A DNA stretch of 64,000 nt from Akkermansia sp. (GTDB lineage Bacteria; Verrucomicrobiota; Verrucomicrobiia; Verrucomicrobiales; Akkermansiaceae): assembly GCF_020860705.1 (NCBI RefSeq), contig NZ_JAJBTT010000019.1, positions 38,879 to 102,878 on the forward strand. Direction: 5' to 3'. This document shows positions 25,001 to 33,612 of this stretch, one piece after another (positions within the stretch are counted from its first letter, which is position 1; each line of letters opens with the position of its first letter). Under the pieces are notes generated by a model. That model did no database searches and was not told the DNA's origin. It was given only the letters and a program-made list of their open reading frames with translations. The position numbers and the translations under genes were made by a program.

Positions 25001-27251
25001 GCCTGTCTTCCACAAACGTCCGGCGCAGGGCGTCCGCATTCACGTCATAGTCCGCCGCATTTCTCAAACGCCACGGAATTTCCCGCCCGTTCCTGTTCCG
25101 AGATAACCCCAGGTCCTCCTCTTCCATACGGCACAGGGCTTCATACCAGGAGGAAAGGGCCTCCTCTACGGAATTCCGGCCCTGCGTCCTCTTCATCGCC
25201 ACGCCGGGAGCAGGCTCCGCCCCATAAACGGGCCGCCCGTCCGCGCCAGCGGACTCTCCCACGCGGGGCAGCCCGGCCCGCAGCAACCATCTGGTCCTGG
25301 CCTCCACATGGTCCGGATGGGGGAAAAGCTTCTTCAAGGCCGCTTCAGACTCAGGAAAATCCCTCATTTTCCAAGGCTTCGTACGGACAGGGGAGGGCAT
25401 CTCCAGAAAATCCCTTACGTCCTGCTCCGTCCTTAAAAAGGGTTCCCCGGCTTCATCCAGCACGCGGGACCATTCCAGAGCTTTTCTGGAAATATACAGG
25501 GACCCCCACAGGGGGGAATCACGCAGGGATTTCTGAAGCATCTCCCCGGCGCGGCGCACGTCCTTCTCCCGCAGGATGCGGGCAGCCGTTTCCTCCGGAA
25601 TGCCGAACACCTTCAGCGGCGCACCATCCCCCAGCAACGTTCCGGCATGGCGGAAATGGCTCAGGGAAGCCTTACCGGCGCCGATCAGCAGAAACGGCAT
25701 CATCATGGCCGCCTCCCTCAACTGGTCGTCCACGGACATCTGCCTTTCCTTCCATCCCTCCCAGTCCACGCCGGATTCCCTGCCCGTAGCAGCCCCCACT
25801 CCTTCCTGAACCACCATGGGGGTCAGCTCCATCAGCTTATTCTCCGCCGCCATCTTCACGGCATCCGCCGCTACGGCGCCCGTTCCGGAAAGAACCGCCC
25901 CCACGCTTCCGGCAGAGGATCTCATGGCACGGAAGGCCCGCATCCCCTGCCCCAGCATCCGCTGGCCCAGCTTTGTCATCCCGAAGGAAAGCAGGGTGTT
26001 CACGCCCCCGGAAACGACGGCTCCGCCCATCTGGGCATCAAACACGCCGTCCGGATTCATGCGCCGTGCATCCGCCATGTGACGGCCAGTTTCCCCGGCC
26101 ATCAGAACGCCCAGCCCTGCCGGACCGCCAAACGCCAGCGCCGTGGATGCGCCCTGCTGGGCCATGTCCACCAGCATTTCCCGGAACCAGGGGGCATCCT
26201 TGCCCCCGCGCAGGGGAGCAAACTCCATCCGGGCAAAATTCCGCAGCTCTTCAAAACTCCGGGAGTACCTGTCCAGCGCCTCCTTTTCCCGTCCCTCCGG
26301 AAAGGCCCACGCCGCACCGTTCACGGCCAGCTGGGCCACATTCTCCGCCGCTTCCGCCGCGCCCCGTTTCAGTGCGCCCCCCAGGGCAGTCCGGAAAGCG
26401 GGCTGGGTGCGCAGGAAGGGAGCCATCATGCGAAACACCTTCTGACGGTCCCCTTCACCCAGGGACGCCAAGCAATCCACGGCGCGCACCACGTCCGGAA
26501 CCCCGGTGGCCACTTTCCTGTTCATCTGCACGGCGGGAAAATCCCCGGGAGCGGGAACCTCATTGGCTACCAGCCCTTCCAGTCCCTTGCGAATGATTCC
26601 GGCAGCGGAAGCCAGACGATTCCTGTCATCCAGGGCGTCAGACACGGCCCTGCTCTTCAACTGTTCCGCCACGGCCTGCAAATCCTCCGGCCAGGCGGAA
26701 ACGGCCTCCCGCCGCCGTTCATCCGGCGCCGCTCCGTTTCCGGCCAGTGTCCGGTCATACTCCTCCTGATACAGTTCAAACAACGTCTCCCGCTGGGAAA
26801 GACGCACCTGGTTGTGCATGGATACCGCTACAAACAACTCGTCATCCGAACTCCCGGACGCTCCATACTGCCGCGCCACCTGTTCCCGGATGTCCTTCCA
26901 GTCCTTCCGGATGCGTTCGCGGGGAATCCCCCCTGAATCCGCCACCCATGACTGCATCACGCACGCGGCCACCCGTTCGCGGTCAGCCGTTCCGGGCGCA
27001 TACATGGCTTCAGCCTTCTGCCTCACTTCCCGCGGAATGGTCATCACATCCCCCGTCAGCACGCTGTTCCAGTACTCCTCACGCGCCATCGCCTCCTGCT
27101 CCGGGGCCCCTCCCGCGCCGGAAGCTCCGGCGAACGCCGCATCCTCCTTCCGAACATGGTTTTCCTCCATACGGGAGGGGGTTATTTCCGGCGCACCCTC
27201 TTCCATCAGAAGAGCCCCGCCTTCTTCCCGGTTCATCTCATTTTCCATCAT
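22062..27251 (-). CDS. Giant 1729-aa phage-like protein, possible internal virion/ejection protein
   Basis: The largest gene in the window. The start is ATG 27251, overlapping the previous stop as TGATG behind a purine-rich ribosome site; GTG 27254 is also in frame. No catalytic domain is recognised. The N-terminus is acidic and disordered; residues about 360-530 form a Gly/Ala-rich amphipathic-hydrophobic region (TALAFGGPAGLGVLMAGETG; MGGAVVSGGVNTLLSFGM); the remaining 1200 residues are mostly charged helices. Size, the hydrophobic patch and position before terL resemble T7 gp16-like ejection proteins, but no lytic transglycosylase motif was seen. The frame is intact over 5.2 kb, which argues for selection or recent arrival. 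The function is inference only. Confidence 0.72.
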   Translation of the reverse strand: MMENEMNREEGGALLMEEGAPEITPSRMEENHVRKEDAAFAGASGAGGAPEQEAMAREEYWNSVLTGDVMTIPREVRQKAEAMYAPGTADRERVAACVMQSWVADSGGIPRERIRKDWKDIREQVARQYGASGSSDDELFVAVSMHNQVRLSQRETLFELYQEEYDRTLAGNGAAPDERRREAVSAWPEDLQAVAEQLKSRAVSDALDDRNRLASAAGIIRKGLEGLVANEVPAPGDFPAVQMNRKVATGVPDVVRAVDCLASLGEGDRQKVFRMMAPFLRTQPAFRTALGGALKRGAAEAAENVAQLAVNGAAWAFPEGREKEALDRYSRSFEELRNFARMEFAPLRGGKDAPWFREMLVDMAQQGASTALAFGGPAGLGVLMAGETGRHMADARRMNPDGVFDAQMGGAVVSGGVNTLLSFGMTKLGQRMLGQGMRAFRAMRSSAGSVGAVLSGTGAVAADAVKMAAENKLMELTPMVVQEGVGAATGRESGVDWEGWKERQMSVDDQLREAAMMMPFLLIGAGKASLSHFRHAGTLLGDGAPLKVFGIPEETAARILREKDVRRAGEMLQKSLRDSPLWGSLYISRKALEWSRVLDEAGEPFLRTEQDVRDFLEMPSPVRTKPWKMRDFPESEAALKKLFPHPDHVEARTRWLLRAGLPRVGESAGADGRPVYGAEPAPGVAMKRTQGRNSVEEALSSWYEALCRMEEEDLGLSRNRNGREIPWRLRNAADYDVNADALRRTFVEDRLKKRAYRPYRMLLLAYPEEAGRSAGLSGRDWDAVTVEMDRRTRANVYEGVMERVHGASHEEVSGHVALRLWQSFCRDEVSCARAHRWLEEGSALLHAPDLLARASDPEGLAAALSRMSGMMASLGDRERHGVSPELREMNRFVWGTQADVNSLFHVLPNMKEFDVHVGRGYTPVESYGRLLSRFLEVEPEQVARYASVLDAPRLDAGPEQAVPRIYPGTKKAVENLSLLSPRLFQSSQGGEGGEKLWRVRYPNGKWSAWHSSREAAGADLMANVSMMFSPACTAKRDLIRSWEWHARSGHPEWDTNYLRLTSGLENVQGERLSCLYDSLTAMAVADMLKAGYGLRGAVGSGDRLEVTGRGRVAAETLMSPDALRERMDIHGKYVGDVQQLGVDADNLPVPTAKGLVMHRLRLHNTHNPLALIEDKAEVVWDRLMRTDQISPEGAWEMLQHLGRVPRRRGLPGETELIEELSQLSKEYFFAHLDHDAVPETVASWARYGAASPDRAPEPLEELVRRAAELKKTLKEGPGTAEFMGMLRETVGMNDRIRAERAWNAGSGEVRLPMMERYSHSLMTGRLLSTAPDHVREDLVRSLSRLDGYSGSDRRMERLAERRMTELAAALREFPQLNLWRPDPEHPGLYLHLVKRPFREGARQGVLRTKEVSLAAMGDPLPQPVLDAPLYVEDDFSVRRGVPAPAAWRSRPDVVRAVETLDAVRRDFAGRPEAAESGVIWRGRTYRIDSKEAPQGVTDAWRRELPLDEAASLIDVLDRRQDEMKGGMLPFLPDPEEARAMYANCVIYRDPDDPGHTVRLMPGVPESPVRPARAPYVVHAWNGVYLDRRGLPAGSERDSYIPLECFTGAGEEPSLKTVQESRGRSLGRILETLGNEDAQERFWWNREQAVGCFMEDVIRLYEELGVREGYLRGKLDLFDPVMVQALRFVSHVLNDPLAYRLPLDRGTDALKGMTGEGALLKKLVEEHGNF

Positions 27252-28549
27252 CACTTTCCTTCCTTTCCGTTGTTCATATCCCTGAATCCCACCCAGCCCG
27301 CATCCTGCAGGCGGTTTTCCTTCTCAAAAACTTTCTCCAGCTCCGCCGCAGGCTGTTCCGGAGACCTTTTCACCGCCTCCATCAATTCCATCTGGACGCG
27401 CTTCCATTCCTCCACGGCACGGGCGTCCGCCGACGGTCCCCAGGCCCCGTTCCGGAACATGGAAGCCAGGCGGCGGGAAGCTGCGCGGCGGGTCTCCAGG
27501 GGAACGTTCATCATCACCTCGCGCCTCCGGAGAAGCCTCTCCACCTGCGGCGCGGGAAGGCCGGAAGTAGCCACCTCAATCATGGCATCCGCATCACCGT
27601 CCCCCCCGCAATCTTCATCAACCAGGCAGGTCATACGGCACAGCAGCATGTCATCCCCCGGGACGCTGATGCCGGAAAACTCCGCCTCCTTCCGCCGGTC
27701 CCGGGAGGCCGTATAACGCCTCAACTGCTCGGAACTGATCAAGCCATACTTCTCCGCATTCGCCAGTCCGTCATCCCGCAGCAACCCTCCCCCGGAGACG
27801 GTGCGGGCAACGGAATCCGCGTAACGCCGCTTCAGTTCTCCATACGCGGCCACCGCCTCTTCCGCCACCTTCCTTTCCTCAGGAGTCTGCGGTTCATCCT
27901 GCCCCCCGGAAACAAGGCGTACAGCCGCCGCCGGATCACGGCGAACCTCCTGCACCGCCTGGTTCACGGCCACACGGCTGCGGGCCTCTTCCGCCATGCG
28001 GGCGGCTTCATCCCCGGTCACAAATACGCCGCGTCCCTCCTCAATCCTGCGTTCAGCCAATCCGGAATCCCCCTGCTCCACGGCGGTCCGCACCCCTCCC
28101 GCCCAAGACTGGCGCGCCTTTTCCAACTGCCCCAGGCGGGACATCTTCTGCAAATAAATAGTTCCGGCAGTCTCCAAATTTTCCCGCGCCAGGTCCACTC
28201 GCTCCCTGACCGGGGCGGACATCCGGTCCGGCAGATAGGACGGGAGCCTTTCAGACAACGCCTTCTTCCACCTCTCCTGAAGACGGTCCGGCTCACCTCC
28301 GGCTTCCAGTTCCCGCATTATGTCCTGTTCAAAGCGGTACATGCCGTCGCGGGCCTGCGCCCACTGTCCGGCGTCCCTCACCTCCTGCATCTCCGCCAGT
28401 GCGGTTCCCGCCGTCCCGGCCAAATCCATCACGCCCGCCGCCAGGTTCCTCACCCCGGCGGCCTGTGCCTCAAACGCGTTCAGCGGAATCACGCCGGACA
28501 AATCCGGAGCCACATGCAACATCCCAAAATCCTGTATTCGTATAGCCAT
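27251..28549 (-). CDS. 432-aa helical phage-like protein, first gene of the terminase module
   Basis: A protein rich in Ala, Glu and Arg, predicted almost wholly alpha-helical, with a short N-terminal segment (MAIRIQDFGMLHVAPDLSGV) and then long amphipathic helices (MYRFEQDIMRELEAGGEPDR; RVDLARENLETAGTIYLQKM). I recognise no named domain. It has a good ribosome site (GGAGG, about 11 bases before ATG 28549) and its stop overlaps the giant gene as TGATG. In podovirus-like gene orders a helical internal core protein of this size (T7 gp15-like position) precedes the giant ejection protein; that comparison rests on order and composition only. Confidence 0.66.
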   Translation of the reverse strand: MAIRIQDFGMLHVAPDLSGVIPLNAFEAQAAGVRNLAAGVMDLAGTAGTALAEMQEVRDAGQWAQARDGMYRFEQDIMRELEAGGEPDRLQERWKKALSERLPSYLPDRMSAPVRERVDLARENLETAGTIYLQKMSRLGQLEKARQSWAGGVRTAVEQGDSGLAERRIEEGRGVFVTGDEAARMAEEARSRVAVNQAVQEVRRDPAAAVRLVSGGQDEPQTPEERKVAEEAVAAYGELKRRYADSVARTVSGGGLLRDDGLANAEKYGLISSEQLRRYTASRDRRKEAEFSGISVPGDDMLLCRMTCLVDEDCGGDGDADAMIEVATSGLPAPQVERLLRRREVMMNVPLETRRAASRRLASMFRNGAWGPSADARAVEEWKRVQMELMEAVKRSPEQPAAELEKVFEKENRLQDAGWVGFRDMNNGKEGK

Positions 28550-28664
28550 CTTTTAATGGCCTCCAAGCTAGAGAGCGGAAGGAACGCCCGGCATCCATTC
28601 CAAACCGTCACCGCCCGGCACTTGCCTCTTGCCAAAACCGGACCGTTCCAACACAATCACCCGC

Positions 28665-29456
28665 ATGGCCCGCATCCGTTTCACCGCCGCGTACGACGGT
28701 CGCCCGTACCTGGGCTGGCAAAGCCAGCCGGGGGGACGCACCGTGCAGGACGTCCTGGAACGCGCCTTTTCCGCCCTTTTCAGTTTTCCCGTCCGTATCC
28801 ACGGCTCCGGCAGGACGGATGCCGGCGTGCATGCGCTGGGCCAGGTCTTCCATGTGGATGCGCCGGACACCCACCGCATTCCGGCGGACAAATGGCCCAC
28901 CGCCCTCAACACCCGCCTGCCCCGGACCATACGGATCACTCACGCGGAATACGTGCATCCCGGCTTTCATGCCCGGTTCAGCGCGTCAGGAAAAACCTAC
29001 CGGTACTGCATCTCCCGTGCACCCGTCCTCAGCCCCTTTGACGCCGGACTGGCCTGGCACCGTCCACTATCCTGGAGCACGGACACGCTGGAACAGGCCG
29101 TCAGCCTCTTCCTGGGAACGCACGATTTCACGGCCTTTGCCGCCCTTCGCGGCAACGAACCGCGCCCCATCCCGGCGGATTACTTCCGCCGCACCATCAC
29201 GCAGGCGGACGTGAGGCAGGAGGGGGAGCATGTCTTCATCACCTTTACCGGAACGGGTTTTCTCTACAAGATGGTGCGCCTCATGGCGGGGGCTGCCCAT
29301 GAAGCGGCGCGGGGGAAAATGGCGCTGGAAGAACTGGCGCGCCTGATCAACCTTCCGCACCCGGGCGACAAAAGCCCGTTCTGCGCCCCTCCGGACGGCC
29401 TCACGCTGATGCAGGTCCACTACCCGGCAGAGTCCCCTGAAGACAAGACGGAATGA
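28665..29456 (+). CDS. truA: tRNA pseudouridine synthase A
   Basis: Forms pseudouridine at positions 38-40 of the tRNA anticodon arm. The start is ATG 28665 (MARIRFTAAYDGRPYLGWQS), giving 263 aa, the usual length; a TTG 36 bases upstream is less likely. The catalytic aspartate is D52 in SGRTDAGVHALGQ. Other family segments are FHARFSASGKTYRY, FTAFAALRGNEPRP and GFLYKMVRLMAGA. It is convergent with nadD (23-base gap) and divergent from the phage-like module, whose first gene starts 115 bases away. Confidence 0.95.
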   Translation: MARIRFTAAYDGRPYLGWQSQPGGRTVQDVLERAFSALFSFPVRIHGSGRTDAGVHALGQVFHVDAPDTHRIPADKWPTALNTRLPRTIRITHAEYVHPGFHARFSASGKTYRYCISRAPVLSPFDAGLAWHRPLSWSTDTLEQAVSLFLGTHDFTAFAALRGNEPRPIPADYFRRTITQADVRQEGEHVFITFTGTGFLYKMVRLMAGAAHEAARGKMALEELARLINLPHPGDKSPFCAPPDGLTLMQVHYPAESPEDKTE

Positions 29457-29479
29457 GGCAAAAACAGGAGGCTCCCCTC

Positions 29480-30055
29480 TTATCCCTGCACGACTCCATA
29501 CAGGCCTTCCCGCCTGATCAGGCCCTCCACCTCCGGATTCAAATGGGGCACCGGACATACACCCGCACGGAGATCCTGCCGCACGCGGGTAGAAGAAGCG
29601 GGCTCGTCCCCGCCAATGAAAACGGCGCGCACCCTTTCCCTGGGCAGCGGCTCTCCGCCACGGTGGTACACGATGAACGTCACCAGTCCGGCCAGGTGCT
29701 CCCAGCGGCCCCACTGTTCCAGTGAATCCCACTGGTCCTTCCCCATCAGCCAGAACAGCTCCGCCCCGGGATAACGGTCCGCCGTGCACTCAGCCACCCT
29801 CCATGACCACGAGGGCGGCGGAAGGTTCAAATCCGTTCGGTCAAGCACGGCCCAGTCCATCCCCCGGAGCGCCAGCTCAATCATCCGGCAGCGCTGGTCA
29901 TCCGTTACGGCGGGGGCCTGATCCTTCAGTGGAGACAGGGAGCACGGCATGAACAGTACGCGGTCCAGCCTGCAATATTCACGGGCATGGGCGGCCACGC
30001 GAACATGCCCCTCATGCACGGGATCAAACGAACCGCCGAAAATACACAGCTTCAC
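29480..30055 (-). CDS. nadD: Nicotinate-nucleotide adenylyltransferase
   Basis: Adenylates nicotinic acid mononucleotide in NAD synthesis. The 191-aa protein starts with a GTG at 30055 (no in-frame ATG nearby). The nucleotidyltransferase motifs are clear: FGGSFDPVHEGH at residues 6-17 and SSTRVRQDLRAG near residue 150, plus FWLMGKDQWDSL, the dinucleotide-binding stretch of NadD. It begins 20 bases after the M23 peptidase stop on the same strand, suggesting cotranscription. Confidence 0.94.
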   Translation of the reverse strand: MKLCIFGGSFDPVHEGHVRVAAHAREYCRLDRVLFMPCSLSPLKDQAPAVTDDQRCRMIELALRGMDWAVLDRTDLNLPPPSWSWRVAECTADRYPGAELFWLMGKDQWDSLEQWGRWEHLAGLVTFIVYHRGGEPLPRERVRAVFIGGDEPASSTRVRQDLRAGVCPVPHLNPEVEGLIRREGLYGVVQG

Positions 30056-30075
30056 CGCCCGTCATTCATCAAAAA

Positions 30076-30753
30076 TCAAAGCCCCTCCGTACCCTTGTAA
30101 GGCAGGAACCCGCCGATGGGCACGCGCACCATCCTCTTTTCCAGAGGCAGACGGCGGAAACGGTTGATAAAATCCGTCAACCGCCCGTAATTGCGCTCCG
30201 TCTTCGGAATCCCCTGGTGACCGCAATTCACGTCCGGATTGTAATGCAGCTCCACATGAAGGTGGGCCGGGTACATGCCGCGATTCGTGCCGATGGTGCC
30301 TACCTGGGTGCCGCGGAGCACCAGCTGCCCCAGCACGACGTTAATATCGTTCAAATGGGCGTAAAGAGTCTGGCAGCACAGGACCTTTCCGGACTTGGGT
30401 TCGCGGAAGGCATGCCGGACAATGACTACCTTTCCCCATGCGCCGCGGGCGTCCGCCGCATACGTCACCACCCCGTGGCCCACGGAATAAACGGGATCGC
30501 CCAGGTCGGAATTGCCGCCGCCATTGCCGTTCCAGTCCTCGCCCATGTGGCGGGGGCTTTTCACGCGCAGGCCGCGGGACCGGTAATAGCCGTTGCCGTC
30601 AGGCTTGCCCACCGGAAAATCAAAACCGTCGCAAAGGGGTACGAGCGCGAACTTGCTGTCCCGCCGGGCCATGTAAACAGGAGCGCCCTCACTGATCAAT
30701 GCAGACCCGGTCAAAAAAAACAGCGCCAGCAGTAAAAAACGGAAGTAGAACAT
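30076..30753 (-). CDS. Exported M23 family metallopeptidase
   Basis: Predicted periplasmic peptidoglycan endopeptidase of 225 aa. From ATG 30753 the signal peptide is MFYFRFLLLALFFLTGSALI followed by SEGAP; a TTG at 30801 would spoil it. The LytM-type domain (about residues 65-172) has H69 and D73 in RHMGEDWNG, the glycine-rich PVYSVGHGVVTYAAD, YAHLNDINVVLGQLVLRGTQ, and H164/H166 in PAHLHVELH. These are the zinc ligands and catalytic histidine of M23 enzymes, so activity is expected. No coiled-coil EnvC-like region is present. It precedes nadD in a two-gene unit. Confidence 0.9.
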   Translation of the reverse strand: MFYFRFLLLALFFLTGSALISEGAPVYMARRDSKFALVPLCDGFDFPVGKPDGNGYYRSRGLRVKSPRHMGEDWNGNGGGNSDLGDPVYSVGHGVVTYAADARGAWGKVVIVRHAFREPKSGKVLCCQTLYAHLNDINVVLGQLVLRGTQVGTIGTNRGMYPAHLHVELHYNPDVNCGHQGIPKTERNYGRLTDFINRFRRLPLEKRMVRVPIGGFLPYKGTEGL

Positions 30754-30944
30754 GGGAACAAAATTCCTTTGTATGCTAAACGGGTGCCTGGCCCGTATCA
30801 AGCGGAATTCCCCGCATGTCGGAGTTAGAAGCTGCTAACACGCCCCATCCCTCTTTTTCCGTTCCCTTTCAACTTGACAGCCAAACCTTCCTATGAAAGA
30901 AGAAGGGGACATTCCCCGTATTTCTTCAACATACTTTTTTCTGC

Positions 30945-33023
30945 ATGAACAAACTCTCCTGCCTCCTCCTCGGAACGGCTCTCTCCGCTTCCACGCTGCC
31001 CGGATGGGCCGCAGACCCTCCCAAACCCTACGGAGCCGTGCCCACTCCATCCCAGGTCAACTGGCAACGCATGGAATTCTACGGTTTTATCCACTTCGGC
31101 CTGAACACCTTCACAGGAAGGGAATGGGGATATGGAGACGAAAACCCGAAAATCTTCAATCCAACGGATTTCAATGCCTCCGACATCGTCGCTACCTTTA
31201 AAAAGGGCGGAATGAAAGGAATGATTTACACGGCCAAACACCACGACGGCTTCTGCGCGTGGCCCACCAAGTCCACGGACCACAACATTACCCAAAGCCC
31301 GTGGAAAAACGGCAAGGGAGACGTGGTCAAGGAATTCGCCCAGGCCTGCAAAAAACACGGCATCAAATTCGGCACCTACCTCAGCCCGTGGGACCGCAAC
31401 AATGCGGACTATGGCAAGGAAGGCTATCTGGACGTTTATTACAAGCAAATCCGCGAACTGCTGACCAACTACGGCCCCGTCTTTGAAATCTGGTTTGACG
31501 GAGCCAACGGGGGGGACGGCTACTACGGTGGAGCCAAGGAAAAGCGCAACATCGGCGATGCGGAAAAGTACTACAACTTTGAGAAAATCGTGGAGATGAT
31601 CCGCAAAATCCAGCCCAACTGCATCATCTGGGGCGCGGGCCACTACGGAGACGCCCGCTGGGGCGGCTCTGAAAAAGGCCACGTCAACTATCCCCACTGG
31701 AGCACGGTAGGGCTGAACGGCGGAGGCGGAGGAACCGGCAAACGCGGCGGAGAACGCTGGGTGCCGGCGGAAGGGGATACCACCATCAACCATTCCGGCT
31801 GGTTCTGGCACCAGGGGCAGGCTTCCCGCGTCAAATCTCCGGAAGAACTCATGCAGGTATGGTTTGACTCCGTGGGACGCGGAGCCAACCTAATCCTGAA
31901 CGTGGCGGCGGACAAAACCGGGAAGCTGGACCCTGCGGACGTTAAATCCCTGCTGGAATTCAAGGAACTGCGTGACAAGCTGTATGCCAAGGACTACGCC
32001 CTGGGCGCCACCGTCACGGCCAGCCAGACGCGCGGCAATGACAAGAAATTCGCCCCCTCCAACATGACGGACGGCAACATGGAAACCTACTGGGCCGTGG
32101 AGGACGACAACTTGACGCCCACCGCCTTCATCACGCTGCCCAAACCCGCCACCTTCGACGTCATCCGGCTGCGCGAACAGATCCGCCTGGGCCAGCGCGT
32201 GGACTCCTTTAACATTGACGCCTTCATCAACGGCAAATGGGTCTGCATCGACAATGAAGGGAAAACCATCGGCAACCAGGTCATGCGGCGTTTGAACCGC
32301 CCCATCACCACCCAGAAGCTGCGTCTGCGCATCACGGGCAGCCAGGCCACGCCCTGCATCTCAGAATTCTCCCTCTTCCGCCAGCCGGCAGGCGCCGTGC
32401 GGCCCTCCATCTTCCGCCGCGGAGACAACCTCATCATCCTTGCGGACGGCAAGAACAAAATCCTGTACACGACGGACGGCAGCGAACCCAAGGAAGGTTC
32501 CCCCGTCTACAGCCAGGGCGCCAAATTTGCGGACAGCGGCACCGTCAAGGCCCGCTGCCAATTCTCCAACGGCAAGCTGGGTCCCGTCAGCCAGGCCAAA
32601 TTCGGCATCAGCAAAACCGGGTGGAAGGTGAAAAATGCTACTTCCGGAAACGCAGCAGCAGCCATTGACGATAATCCGGAAACCTCCTGGTTCGCCAAGG
32701 CTGAGGCGCCTCAATCCTTTGTGGTGGACATGGGCAAACCCTACCAGGTCTCCAGCTTCTCCTACCTGCCCAGGCAAGATGGAAAAACCTCCGGAATGAC
32801 GGACAAATACCAGTTTGAAGTAAGCCCGGACGGAAAAACCTGGACGAAGGCGGCGGAAGGTGAATTCTCCAACCTCCGCGCCAATCCCATCGAGCAATCC
32901 GTCAACCTCAAGAACGTCAAGGAACCCGTACGCTACTTCCGCTTCACCGGCACGAACTCGCTGGACGGCAACAGCGCGTCCGCAGCGGAAATCAACGTCT
33001 TCGGCACGCTCGCAGGCAAATAA
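30945..33023 (+). CDS. Secreted alpha-L-fucosidase, GH29, with two F5/8C modules
   Basis: Releases terminal fucose from glycans such as mucin O-glycans. The 692-aa protein has a signal peptide (residues 1-22, ending GWAA), a GH29 TIM barrel (about 30-350) with MEFYGFIHFGLNTFTG, TAKHHDGFCAW, and the nucleophile D185 in FEIWFDGANG. Behind it come an F5/8C-type module (about 355-480), a short chitobiase-type segment (ILYTTDGSEPKEGSPVYSQG) and a second F5/8C-like module (560-690). The extra modules suggest binding to complex glycans. It is a single gene with its own terminator and no transporter partner. The exact linkage specificity is not readable. Confidence 0.94.
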   Translation: MNKLSCLLLGTALSASTLPGWAADPPKPYGAVPTPSQVNWQRMEFYGFIHFGLNTFTGREWGYGDENPKIFNPTDFNASDIVATFKKGGMKGMIYTAKHHDGFCAWPTKSTDHNITQSPWKNGKGDVVKEFAQACKKHGIKFGTYLSPWDRNNADYGKEGYLDVYYKQIRELLTNYGPVFEIWFDGANGGDGYYGGAKEKRNIGDAEKYYNFEKIVEMIRKIQPNCIIWGAGHYGDARWGGSEKGHVNYPHWSTVGLNGGGGGTGKRGGERWVPAEGDTTINHSGWFWHQGQASRVKSPEELMQVWFDSVGRGANLILNVAADKTGKLDPADVKSLLEFKELRDKLYAKDYALGATVTASQTRGNDKKFAPSNMTDGNMETYWAVEDDNLTPTAFITLPKPATFDVIRLREQIRLGQRVDSFNIDAFINGKWVCIDNEGKTIGNQVMRRLNRPITTQKLRLRITGSQATPCISEFSLFRQPAGAVRPSIFRRGDNLIILADGKNKILYTTDGSEPKEGSPVYSQGAKFADSGTVKARCQFSNGKLGPVSQAKFGISKTGWKVKNATSGNAAAAIDDNPETSWFAKAEAPQSFVVDMGKPYQVSSFSYLPRQDGKTSGMTDKYQFEVSPDGKTWTKAAEGEFSNLRANPIEQSVNLKNVKEPVRYFRFTGTNSLDGNSASAAEINVFGTLAGK

Positions 33024-33044
33024 ATCCATCCTCTTTTTCCCATT

Positions 33045-33082
33045 AAGGCGTTCCGGCTTTTCAAGGCTGGAACGCCTTTCTT
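33045..33082 (+). terminator. Likely terminator of the GH29 gene
   Basis: AAGGCGTTCC and GGAACGCCTT arms around a loop of about 13 bases that can pair further (GGC/GCT), followed by a weak T-rich stretch (TCTT). It lies about 20 bases after the GH29 stop codon. Confidence 0.65.
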
Positions 33083-33555
33083 ATGCACCTGCCCGTCTGA
33101 AAATCATGCACCGGATTTGTCCATAAAGGGGGGAGAAAACCGCTATACCGCTCTTTCCGGACGGAAGAAACGATAGGGGGAAACGGCTACGGACTAACAG
33201 CACAGCGCCTTTTAACTCCGCTTGTAACCGTATCAGCAGGCAGGGGATTCTAAACTCCCCGGAAGATTGAAGAAGGATCCGGCACAGCCTCCTCCTTCAA
33301 GACCGTTGCCATACAAGGCACCCTGGATTTATGGGAAAAGACGCTGCATCCCCTTTCCAGGCAACCGTTCCCTATCCCCGCCAGATGCGCCATGCATCCG
33401 TCAAATCACCATGGAAAAAAAACCAGCACTGCATTTCCCCCCCGGCTCCTCCGGTGCACAGGCAGTCCCACTCCTGTCTTCCTTTTTTCCCGCCCACTCC
33501 GCCATGCGGGCCTCCGGAGACCCAGCCTCCCTCGTTTTACGGATGGCCGTCCATG
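33083..33555. other. Gap of about 470 bases without a supported gene
   Basis: Lies between two convergent terminators. An open frame at 33267-33629 exists, but its translation is proline-rich without recognisable structure and it runs through the pseudopilin terminator, so I do not call it. No tRNA-like cloverleaf or repeat was evident. Confidence 0.5.
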
Positions 33556-33584
33556 AAAAAGGGCGCATCCCGAAGGATGCGCCC
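33556..33584 (-). terminator. Rho-independent terminator of the pseudopilin gene
   Basis: On the minus strand a perfect 10-bp stem GGGCGCATCC / GGATGCGCCC with a TTCG tetraloop is followed by five T, 28 bases after the pseudopilin stop. Confidence 0.9.
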
Positions 33585-33612
33585 TGTGCAAATCATGCCG
33601 ATGGAAAGAAAC

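Larger units (their letters stand above)
20444..28549 (-). mobile_element. Three-gene phage-like module (helical protein, giant protein, TerL)
   Basis: Three overlapping minus-strand genes between housekeeping genes (L,D-transpeptidase and truA). Only TerL is recognisable by motif; the order matches the late end of podovirus structural operons. There is no integrase, portal, capsid, tail or lysis gene, and no direct repeat was seen when I compared the flanks at 20330-20443 and 28550-28664. It could be a prophage remnant with intact genes, a domesticated packaging/injection module, or a satellite. All frames are open. Confidence 0.6.

Noticed and set aside
20387..28630. Several long plus-strand frames opposite the terminase module
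   Set aside because: Shadow composition (Pro, Arg, His). The minus-strand frames overlap as an operon, have ribosome sites and, for TerL, clear motifs.
20330..28664. Attachment sites or target duplications flanking the phage-like module
   Set aside because: The two flanks were compared and no shared direct repeat of useful length was seen; no tRNA gene or integrase is present.
30865..30905. TTGACA at 30874-30879 as a promoter of the GH29 gene
   Set aside because: No acceptable -10 hexamer at 16-18 bases; the nearest TATGAA is only 12 bases away.
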